A DNA stretch of 64,000 bases, taken from NCBI GenBank assembly GCA_963725275.1, contig CAVRXS010000005.1, forward strand, positions 372,001 to 436,000. The letters are read 5' to 3'. A program made the translations under genes and the position numbers. The stretch is from Bog-756 sp963725275 (GTDB taxonomy: Bacteria; Actinomycetota; Acidimicrobiia; Acidimicrobiales; RAAP-2). Below, piece after piece: positions 57,400 through 64,000 of this stretch; position 1 is the stretch's first letter; each line of letters begins with the position of its first letter. A model generated the notes under the pieces. That model was not told the DNA's origin, made no database searches, and was given only the letters and a program-made list of their open reading frames with translations.

Positions 57400-59164
57400 C
57401 GGCCCGACCCTCAGCGGCGACGCCCACGGCGGCCATGCCCACACCCACCCCCACCACCACCCGCTGACCCCGGGCCAGGAGGCCCATGCCCTCGGGCGAC
57501 GCCCTCGGGGCATGGGTGAGGCCGATGCCGACCAGGGCACCCCGGCCGGAGCGGGTCACGACTTCGACCTTCCCGATCTGCCGGCAGCCGTCGATATCTT
57601 CGACACGACCCTGCGTGACGGCTCCCAGCAGGAGGGCCTCTCGCTGACCGTGGACGACAAGCTCCGGGTGGCCGAGCAGCTCGACCATCTCGGGGTGACC
57701 TTCATCGAGGGCGGGTGGCCCGGTGCCAACCCGAAGGATGTCGAGTTCTTCGCCCGGGCCCCGAAGGAGCTCGCGCTCGGGCACGCCACCCTGGTCGCGT
57801 TCGGGTCGACCCGGCGGGCCGACGTACGGGCCGAGGACGACGAGACCCTCCGGCACCTGGTCAACGCGCAGACCGAGGCGGTCTGCATCGTGGCCAAGTC
57901 CTCGGAGATGCACGTGGTGGATGCCCTGCGGACCACGCTGGACGAAGCGGTGGCCATGGTGGCCGATTCGGTCGCCTTCCTCCGGGCCAACGACCTGCGG
58001 GTCTTCCTCGACGCCGAGCACTTCTTCGACGGGTACAAGGCGAATCCAGAGTTCACCCTCCGGATCCTCCAGGCAGCCGAGGAGGCGGGCGCCGAGACCC
58101 TCGTCCTGTGCGACACCAACGGGGGGACCCTGCCCTACGAAGTCGAGCGCATCGTGGAAACGGTGCTCGGCCGCTTCGAGACCCAGGTCGGGGTCCACTT
58201 CCACAACGACAGCGGCTGTGCGGTGGCCAACTCCCTGGCCGGCGTGGCGATGGGCGCCACCCATGTCCAGGGGTGCGTCAACGGCTACGGGGAGCGGGCC
58301 GGCAACGCCGACCTCTCGGCCGTGGTCCCCGACCTCTCCCTCAAGCTGCGGGTCTCCACCATTCCGAACGAGCGCCTCCCGCTGCTCACCCCGGTGGCCC
58401 ACCACATCGCCGAGCTCGTCAACATCGCTCCCGACCCACAGCAGCCATTCGTCGGCTCGTCGGTCTTCGCGCACAAGGCCGGGCTCCATACCTCGGCCAT
58501 CGCCCGGCGGTCCGACGCCTACGAGCACATCCAACCCGATCTGGTCGGCAACGGCACGCGGTTCGTCGTCTCGGAGCTGGCCGGCCGGTCCACGCTGGTG
58601 ATGAAGGCCGCCGAGCTCGGTCTCGAGCTCGACTCGCAGGCCATGACCTCGGTGCTCGACTCGCTCAAGCAGCTCGAGTACGAGGGATACCACTTCGAGG
58701 TGGCCGACGGCTCTCTCGAGCTGCTGCTCCGGAACGCCACCGGGTGGGAGCAGTCCTTCTTCGAGCTCGAGTCCTATCGGGTCATCGCCGACCAGGTCAT
58801 CGACCACTCCACCGAGGCGACGGTCAAGGTGCGGGTGGGTGACGACCGGATCGTGGCCACCGCCGAGGGCAACGGTCCGGTGAACGCCCTCGACGCCGCG
58901 GTACGGGCCGCCATCGGCAGTCGCTTCCCGGCCCTTGCCGGCGTCCACCTGGTCGACTACCGGGTGCGGGTCCTCGACTCGGCCAAGGGCACCGGATCGG
59001 TGACCCGGGTGCTCATCGACTCGACGGACGGCGATCGCACCTGGACCACCATCGGCGTCTCGGAGAACATCATCGCGGCCTCCTGGCAGGCCCTCTCCGA
59101 CTCCATCGTCTACGGTCTGCTCAACGCTGGGCAGAGCGGGGTCGGTCCGGCCGATCCCTCGTGA
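57389..59164 (+). CDS. cimA: (R)-citramalate synthase with His-rich N-terminal extension
   Basis: A 591-residue enzyme joining pyruvate and acetyl-CoA, the entry to threonine-independent isoleucine synthesis. DIFDTTLRDGSQQEGLSLTVDDKLRVAEQLDHLGVTFIEGGWPGANPKDVEFF is the TIGR00977-type core with metal-binding Asp; VHFHNDSGCAVANSLAG supplies the HxH; the C-terminal LeuA-type regulatory domain (YRVIADQVIDHSTEATVKVRVG...) follows. The first ~50 residues are extra and contain seven His in residues 13-24 (HGGHAHTHPHHH), unusual for the family. The ATG overlaps the end of ilvE by 11 nt. Confidence 0.93.
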   Translation: MSSDGPTLSGDAHGGHAHTHPHHHPLTPGQEAHALGRRPRGMGEADADQGTPAGAGHDFDLPDLPAAVDIFDTTLRDGSQQEGLSLTVDDKLRVAEQLDHLGVTFIEGGWPGANPKDVEFFARAPKELALGHATLVAFGSTRRADVRAEDDETLRHLVNAQTEAVCIVAKSSEMHVVDALRTTLDEAVAMVADSVAFLRANDLRVFLDAEHFFDGYKANPEFTLRILQAAEEAGAETLVLCDTNGGTLPYEVERIVETVLGRFETQVGVHFHNDSGCAVANSLAGVAMGATHVQGCVNGYGERAGNADLSAVVPDLSLKLRVSTIPNERLPLLTPVAHHIAELVNIAPDPQQPFVGSSVFAHKAGLHTSAIARRSDAYEHIQPDLVGNGTRFVVSELAGRSTLVMKAAELGLELDSQAMTSVLDSLKQLEYEGYHFEVADGSLELLLRNATGWEQSFFELESYRVIADQVIDHSTEATVKVRVGDDRIVATAEGNGPVNALDAAVRAAIGSRFPALAGVHLVDYRVRVLDSAKGTGSVTRVLIDSTDGDRTWTTIGVSENIIAASWQALSDSIVYGLLNAGQSGVGPADPS

Positions 59165-59197
59165 CCACCGCGAGACAGCCCCGGAGGAGCGCCAGGT

Positions 59198-59718
59198 GAC
59201 CCAGCCCAGTTTCGTCCCCATCGTCGAGGCCGACCAGGTCCGGCGCTCCTATCGAATTGGAGGTGCCGGCGGCCTGGACGACGTCCCGGCCCTCCGAGGT
59301 GCGCGGTACCCACCAGCCGTCGGGGGTCTCGCTGGGCTCTCCGGGCCCTGACCAGGGGTTCGCCCTCAAGCTCGCACGCCGCTTCGAAGACCGCCTCGTC
59401 CTCGCACCGGGCGAGCATGCCGAGGACGTCAGCGCCGGGTGCACCGCGGTGGCCATGCGCCGTGCGGCGCGCTTCGGCCGGGCGCCGTTGATCCATGATC
59501 TGACCCTGGCATTCACGCTCTGGGGATTCCTGGGCGGGGCCCCGGACGACCTGGTCGCAGCGCGGGGTCCGTTGTTCCGGAGCGCTGCCCACGACTACCA
59601 GGTGCAACGGACCATTGCCGACAGCGTGCCGGAACACACCCTTCGCCTCACCCCGGAGGCGGTCGCCGACCGGTTGGGTGCGTGGCGTGAACTGATCGAG
59701 CTCCCAGAGCAGGAGTGA
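59198..59718 (+). CDS. Conserved actinobacterial protein of unknown function (one frameshift)
   Basis: About 173 residues. Starts VTQPSFVPIVEADQVRRSYR with GGAGGAG 7 nt upstream of the GTG. Near 59254 a doubled A breaks the frame; removing it joins SYR to LEVPAAWTTSRPSEVRGTHQPSG. The rest, PDQGFALKLARRFEDRLVLAPGEHAEDVSAGCTAVAMRRAARFGRAPLIHDLTLAFTLWGFL, is clean to the stop. No family with a known function is recognised. It follows cimA by 33 bp on the same strand and may be part of that operon. Confidence 0.7.
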
Positions 59719-59754
59719 CGGAAGCCGGTTGGTGAGGGCGGGTGTAGACGGGCT

Positions 59755-60189
59755 TCAGTGACCCCGGCGCCACCGACGTTTGGTTGCGGTGGCGCCGCTG
59801 AAGCTGCCCACCGCCCCGGAGCTCGAACCCGCTGTACCGGTCGAGCCGGAAGGGTAAGACGACCGGGCCTTGGAGTCCGTGTCGAACGAGCTCCACGCGT
59901 TGTCACCGGCGTACGTGACGTTGTCGGCCAGGTGAGAACCCTGGAGCGCTTTCTGGAAGAGATCGGGGAACTGGGGCCCCACTCGCGGCGCATCCCCGTC
60001 CTGACTCGGCGCATCGCCCTGGCTGCGCCAGCGATGGGGAGCCGGCGAGGAGTCAGCGGTCACCGTCTCGGGCACCGTTGCCCTCTCGGGTGCCGGGTCG
60101 TCTGTGCGGACGGAGGGGTGCAGTTCGGGCGGATACCACTTGCCGTCGCTGGCGATCCACCAGCCTGGGCCCTCCGGGTTGTCACTCAT
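59755..60189 (-). CDS. Small protein with N-terminal WWxASDGKWYPPE motif
   Basis: A 144-residue, mostly disordered protein. Its N-terminus GPGWWIASDGKWYPPELHP is a DUF2510-like tryptophan-rich element common in Acidimicrobiia-type genomes. The rest is Ser/Thr/Gly-rich (SSYPSGSTGTAGSSSGAVGSFSGATATKRRWRRGH) without membrane segments and ends in a basic tail. Function unknown. It converges with the conserved unknown gene at 59198 with 36 bp between stops. Confidence 0.6.
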   Translation of the reverse strand: MSDNPEGPGWWIASDGKWYPPELHPSVRTDDPAPERATVPETVTADSSPAPHRWRSQGDAPSQDGDAPRVGPQFPDLFQKALQGSHLADNVTYAGDNAWSSFDTDSKARSSYPSGSTGTAGSSSGAVGSFSGATATKRRWRRGH

Positions 60190-60468
60190 AACGCTGCCTC
60201 CACTACTCTCAGTGAGAAATCAATACCCGAACACTACCCTCCTCAAAGGCGCAGTGCCAGGTGTCAATTTGGATCGGCTGGGTGAGTCGGCGACTTGAGC
60301 CCGGGGTCCTGCCCATGGTCCGCCACTGCGAAAAGACAGCAAACTGGCAGGTGGGAGGCCGGAACTGCAGTGAGGCCACTGAGCTGCGCCCGACCGCGAC
60401 CGATCCGCCGGACGCCCAGGGCCGCAGCCACGTTGACATCCGAGCCCTGGAGCCACCAAGGTGCCGGC
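60190..60468. other. Non-coding stretch between divergent genes
   Basis: About 280 bp between the starts of the DUF2510-like gene and the thioesterase. Somewhat less GC-rich near 60190-60240 (GAAATCAATACCCGAACACTACC). I see no convincing ORF or hairpin; it probably holds two promoters. Confidence 0.5.
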
Positions 60469-61341
60469 GTGGGCAACCCATTCCAGGACGTGACCACGGC
60501 GTCTCCGGGCGACGAGCCCGGCCGTTACCTCGGCGAGATCGACGAGTCGTGGTGCCTCCGCCCGATGCCCCAAGGGGGTGTCGTGACCGCGGCCGCCGTC
60601 CGGGCGATGGCCTCCGAGCTCGGTCACGCCGAGCAACGGCTCCGGACCCTGCACACCACGTACGTGGCGCCGGTCGCGCACGGCCCGGTCGAGATCCAGG
60701 TGGAGGTCCTGCGCCGCGGCCGGTCGGTGTCCCACCTGCGGGCGGAAGTACGGAATCCGTCGTCGTCCCACGGGCACGTGACCACGGCAGTATTCGGGTC
60801 GGGCCGAGGGGGATTCGAGTTCACCGACCTCGAGCCACCCCTCGGGTTCATCCCGCTGGCAGAAGCCCCGTCCTTCCGTGATCCGCCACCGCCGGGTGTC
60901 GAGCCGTTCGCCCCGTCCCCCTTCTGGGACCGGCGCCTCGAAGGCCGCGGAGCCCTCGGCCATACGCCGTGGGACGCCTACGTGCCTGATCGGGCGGAAC
61001 ACGGCACCTGGTACCACCTCGACGAGCCGCCCATGCTCGAGGACGGATCGCTCGACCCGCTGGCCCTCATCGTCTTCGCGGACACCATGCCCGGTGCGGT
61101 ACGCGAGAAGGTCGGTCCCACGCTCGGGAACCACTGGTTCAGCCCGAGCGTCGATCTCACCTTCCACCTGCTCGATACGTGCCGGTCGGAGTGGGTGCTC
61201 GCCCACAACCGGGCCCGCCACGCCGAGGACGGCTACGCGTCGGTGGACATGGCACTGTGGGACTACGGGCCCGAGGGGACCGGCGGCGGACGGCTGGTCG
61301 CCTACGCCACCCAGGTGTGCATCTTCACCGCGACCGCATAG
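60469..61341 (+). CDS. Acyl-CoA thioesterase, double-hotdog (TesB/4HBT_3-like)
   Basis: A 290-residue protein. The first hotdog has YLGEIDESWCLRPMPQGGVVTAAAVRAM and LRTLHTTYVAPVAHGPVEIQVEVLRRGRSVSHLRAEV; the second has FADTMPGAVREKVGPTLGNHWFSPSVDLTFHLL and SEWVLAHNRARHAEDGYASVDMALWD. This two-domain layout is that of the TesB-like thioesterases that release fatty acids from CoA. The start is GTG at 60469 (MGNPFQDV). It converges with the PAS-PucR regulator, with no evident regulatory link. Confidence 0.82.
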   Translation: MGNPFQDVTTASPGDEPGRYLGEIDESWCLRPMPQGGVVTAAAVRAMASELGHAEQRLRTLHTTYVAPVAHGPVEIQVEVLRRGRSVSHLRAEVRNPSSSHGHVTTAVFGSGRGGFEFTDLEPPLGFIPLAEAPSFRDPPPPGVEPFAPSPFWDRRLEGRGALGHTPWDAYVPDRAEHGTWYHLDEPPMLEDGSLDPLALIVFADTMPGAVREKVGPTLGNHWFSPSVDLTFHLLDTCRSEWVLAHNRARHAEDGYASVDMALWDYGPEGTGGGRLVAYATQVCIFTATA

Positions 61342-61377
61342 GCCAGAGATCGGCGCCCACCAGGGCGATCTGCGAGC

Positions 61378-63027
61378 TCAGGCCGTTTCGAGCGCCTGGA
61401 GGACGATCCTGGCACGGCAGGCGAGCTCGAGCTGGAAGCGCTGGTCCGGGTCGGTGAGGTCGCGGCCGCTGACCTGGTAGATCTTCGAGAGTCGATACCT
61501 GAGCGTGTTGCGGTGGACGTGGAGCGCAGCAGCCGCGGTCTCCGCAGCGCAGGACGCCTTGAGGTAGACGGTGAGGGTCTTCACGAGCTCACTGCCGTGC
61601 AGCGAGTCGTGCTCTGCCAACGGCCCGATCCACTCGTCGACGATCTCGCGCAACTTCCGTGGCTCGGTCGAATCGACCAGCATCTTCCAGACCCCGAGAT
61701 CGGCGAATTCCGTAACCGGAGCCTCGCTCCGGACGGTCGTCCCGAGCTCGAGCGCGAACACCGCCTCGGTCAGGGATCGGTTGAGCTCGGTGATCGGGTA
61801 CTGACCTCCGACGCCGATGCGCACGTCCGTGCTGAATGCGCCGCTCACGGCCGCTGCCAGGAGTTCCCAGTCGAGTTCGTTCGACGAGAGGAGGATGAGT
61901 CGGCTCGACCGTGCGGTGACCAGCGGGCTCATGACGCCGAGGTTCCGCGCCACCTGTTCGACGACCTCGATCGCCGCCGTGTCCGCCGAGGGAGTATCCA
62001 TGGCGACGGTCTGGTGGGGCCGATCCAGGTCATAGCCGAACGTCGCCGCTTGCGACCGCAGCTGGTCGAGGTCACGACCTTCGAGGAGCTCGGCCGCGAA
62101 CCCAGCCAACGACGCGGTTCCGGTGCCCTCAGCCGTCCGCGCCCGGAGCAGCTCGACGGTGAGGATCGAGGCCGCCTGCTCGAGGGACATCAGGTCCACC
62201 TCGGGCAGGTCACCGGCCGGGTCGTGGATGCTGATCCTGCCGAGAAGCGTCTCATCGGGACATGCCGCCGCAGTCCAGCTGTCGGCATGACGCTCGCGGA
62301 CGCCGTGGAGGGGCCGCAGGCGGTCGGCCGCCGAGCACCCTGCGACGAGCCGATCCTGGGGGATGTCGTGCCCTGCGTACCCGGCCCCGCCAAGCAGCTG
62401 CCCAGCCCCGTCCATGATCAGCACCTTGCGCCCGGTCCGGTCATGGAGGACCCGGGCGATGCCGTCGACCCCGTTGTCCTGGGCGATCTCGGCGAGGAGC
62501 TCTCGTTGGAGCGCCATCATCTCCTGTGTGGCGGCCCGGTAGGCCGCCGACGCGACCTGCTTCGCGGTGGAGGGGGAGTAGGCCGATTCCCGGACGACGG
62601 CAAGCAGCAACGGCTCGGCCGATCGACTCAGCGGCGTCACAGTGAGACAGAGAGGAAGCAGTGTGCCCCCGCGTACCCTTCCTTCGATCTCGAGACGCCG
62701 GGGTAGGTAGGAGCCCTCGGAGGCGTCAGGCCCCTGCACCCGCTCGAACGACTCGATCGCCAGATGCCCGTTGAGCTCAGGAGCGAAGAGGCTTGAGAGA
62801 TTCAGCGACGCGAGCGCGCCATGGTCGAGGTCGAAGAGCTGCTCGGCCGCGGGGTTGCAGGCCAGGATGCTCCCAGCGTGGTCCGTGACGATCATGGCGT
62901 CCGGGCTGGTCTCCAGGTATTCGTCGACTGCTGATCGTGGAAGCACCGTACTGAGCCGGATGCCCTCCCTCTCGGGGGGAGCTTCCTCGCCTAGTGTCTC
63001 CTGGTCCCAACTCCGTAGGATCGCCAT
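61378..63027 (-). CDS. PAS-domain PucR/CdaR-type transcriptional regulator
   Basis: A 549-residue intact regulator. A PAS domain (YLETSPDAMIVTDHAGSILACNPAAEQLFDLD, residues ~37-150) is followed by a GAF-like middle (GIARVLHDRTGRKVLIMDGAGQLLGG), a GGDEF-like CdaR region, and a C-terminal PucR helix-turn-helix (KTLTVYLKASCAAETAAAALHVHRNTLRYRLSKIYQVSGRDL). PucR proteins usually activate a nearby gene upon a small-molecule or redox cue. It is divergent from the secreted Cys-module gene at 63412, which may be its target. Confidence 0.85.
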   Translation of the reverse strand: MAILRSWDQETLGEEAPPEREGIRLSTVLPRSAVDEYLETSPDAMIVTDHAGSILACNPAAEQLFDLDHGALASLNLSSLFAPELNGHLAIESFERVQGPDASEGSYLPRRLEIEGRVRGGTLLPLCLTVTPLSRSAEPLLLAVVRESAYSPSTAKQVASAAYRAATQEMMALQRELLAEIAQDNGVDGIARVLHDRTGRKVLIMDGAGQLLGGAGYAGHDIPQDRLVAGCSAADRLRPLHGVRERHADSWTAAACPDETLLGRISIHDPAGDLPEVDLMSLEQAASILTVELLRARTAEGTGTASLAGFAAELLEGRDLDQLRSQAATFGYDLDRPHQTVAMDTPSADTAAIEVVEQVARNLGVMSPLVTARSSRLILLSSNELDWELLAAAVSGAFSTDVRIGVGGQYPITELNRSLTEAVFALELGTTVRSEAPVTEFADLGVWKMLVDSTEPRKLREIVDEWIGPLAEHDSLHGSELVKTLTVYLKASCAAETAAAALHVHRNTLRYRLSKIYQVSGRDLTDPDQRFQLELACRARIVLQALETA

Positions 63028-63411
63028 CGCCGTCCCGCCCTAGTTTCGATCTTTCGAATGTGTTGCTGGCGATTCCCCCGCTGGGCCCGCCCTGCAACTG
63101 TGTAGTCCGGTTGGCTGGAGGTGTCCAACGCGATGGGCCTCGCAACGGTTGGCGTTCAGCACTTCGCCACTCTGAGCGGAATCGAGTACCACGGAGCGCG
63201 GCGAAGTGCCGGTGGATGTGCGGAATCGGCGAGGTTTCCCGGGGTCCACGACTGGGCCGGACGGTGAGTGACCGGCTCACGGGTGGGCGGATTGAACAAC
63301 CAGCGAGGGGAATCTTCGTTCGGTTCGGACGATGACTTGGAGGCGGTTTTCGGTGATCGTTAGTACCGGGTACCCATAGGTATCTCCCGATAGCTCAGGA
63401 GGAAGACAAGC
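63028..63411. other. 384-bp regulatory region between the PucR regulator and the secreted protein gene
   Basis: No convincing ORF. It contains GGGTACCC (63368-63375) within TAGTACCGGGTACCCATA, a palindrome close to the downstream start, and GCGGTTTTCGGTGATCG upstream of it. It likely holds the promoters of both genes and operator sites. Confidence 0.5.
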
Positions 63412-64000
63412 ATGTTGACACGAGAGCGGCCGAAAGCCGCGACGAAGAGGGGTCGGCGAACGTTGCTGACAGGGGTCGTAGCGGTTGCGCTCTTAGGGGG
63501 CATGGCCGTTAGCGTTGCTTCTGCCAGCGTTGCCGGCGCCGCAGCACGCAGTATCGAAGTCTGCAAGCTGGGTAATGTCCCTGGCTCGTTCAACTTCACG
63601 TTGAACGGCGAGACGACTTTCTCGCTGGTGAGCGGTGGATGCAAGACGCTCACCGCCCTTGCATCCAACACGGTGGTCGAAGCGGCATCGACGACGACGC
63701 ATGTCTCGTCGATTGTCCTCGTTCCGAACACCGGTACCGTGTCGGTCGCGAACCAGTCGGCAACCGTGAAGGTTGCGTCAGGTAGCAGCACGACTGCGAC
63801 CTTCACCAACGTCCCGTCTTACGGACAGCTGAAGGTGTGCAAGGTGGCTGCGGCCAACTCGCCGAGCCTCATCGGGCAGTCCTTCAGCTTCACCGAGCGG
63901 ACCGCCAACAGCGTTGTCGGTCCCTTCAGTGTGAGCGCGGCGAGCAAGCCCGACACCAGCTGCGGAGGCTTGCAGAGGTATCAGGTCGGAACCCGGGTGA
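63412..64000 (+). CDS. Secreted repeat protein with paired-Cys Ig-like modules, 3' truncated by window edge
   Basis: At least 196 residues, open to the window end. AGGAGGA stands about 7 nt before the ATG. A signal peptide (basic TKRGRR, then LLTGVVAVALLGGMAVSVASA) is followed by beta-rich modules starting IEVCKLG and LKVCKVA; each has a second Cys (GGCKTL, TSCGGL) likely to form a disulfide across a CnaB/prealbumin-like fold. Ser/Thr/Val-rich, without other Cys. Base composition is lower in GC than the core genes. A cell-surface or extracellular role is inferred; the family is not identified. Confidence 0.7.
   Translation, partial: MLTRERPKAATKRGRRTLLTGVVAVALLGGMAVSVASASVAGAAARSIEVCKLGNVPGSFNFTLNGETTFSLVSGGCKTLTALASNTVVEAASTTTHVSSIVLVPNTGTVSVANQSATVKVASGSSTTATFTNVPSYGQLKVCKVAAANSPSLIGQSFSFTERTANSVVGPFSVSAASKPDTSCGGLQRYQVGTRV

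Overview
The window is a high-GC actinobacterial chromosome segment, most likely from an Acidimicrobiia-type lineage. This rests on the WhiB regulator, the SufR-type regulator, a Rho with an actinobacterial insertion, two proteins carrying a PGW(W/Y) plus KWYPPE/QWWDG-type (DUF2510-like) motif, an F420-hydrogenase-beta-like protein and GTG starts throughout. No rRNA is present, so the lineage is an inference.

Layout. 1-2301: end of a cytochrome c maturation operon (ccmF end, ccmG, ccmH fused to TPRs). 2336-5467: Fe-S assembly island (cysteine desulfurase, SufR-like regulator, divergent Mrp). 5478-6872: cyclopropane fatty acid synthase. About 6961-8458: an AT-richer Fic gene set between two similar GC hairpins. 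8473-16682: YccF, dGTPase, DUF3107, two ArsA/GET3-like ATPases, two methyltransferases, a PHP phosphatase and a PdtaS-like kinase. 16745-19812: WhiB1-like gene with a perfect CRP-type palindrome upstream, GDPD, etfBA. 19967-24491: MBOAT plus SGNH pair and the phosphatase/DUF3090/SCO1664 trio. 24580-36955: MMPL exporter, FrhB-like protein, PrxQ, thiC, DEAD helicase, PIG-L deacetylase, an IDH-like gene and aconitase. 37008-42945: ABC-2 exporter, second PrxQ, a nonapeptide-repeat protein with an RDD partner, an AlkB-like gene, a DUF2510 protein and a glutamic (G1) peptidase. 42952-44264: a complete ISL3-family insertion with an 8-bp target duplication, followed by tRNA-Arg(CCG). 44482-55234: the conserved block argS-lysA-hom-thrC-rho-rpmE-prfA-prmC-sua5, without thrB. 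55271-59164: a branched-chain amino acid operon (leuB-ilvE-cimA) behind a short leader ORF and terminator that look like a ribosome-dependent attenuator. 59198-64000: a conserved unknown, a DUF2510-like protein, a thioesterase, a PAS-PucR regulator and a secreted Cys-module protein running off the edge.

Sequence quality. Some thirty single-base (occasionally two-base) frameshifts hit genes that should be intact, including argS, prfA, prmC and etfB. Most that can be localised lie in G/C homopolymers or CG repeats, so uncorrected read error is the likeliest cause. Those genes are annotated as one CDS with the breaks noted. The most interesting signals are the Val/Ile leader peptide before leuB-ilvE-cimA, the CRP-like site at whiB, the nonapeptide-repeat protein, the Fic island and the secreted protein at the right edge.
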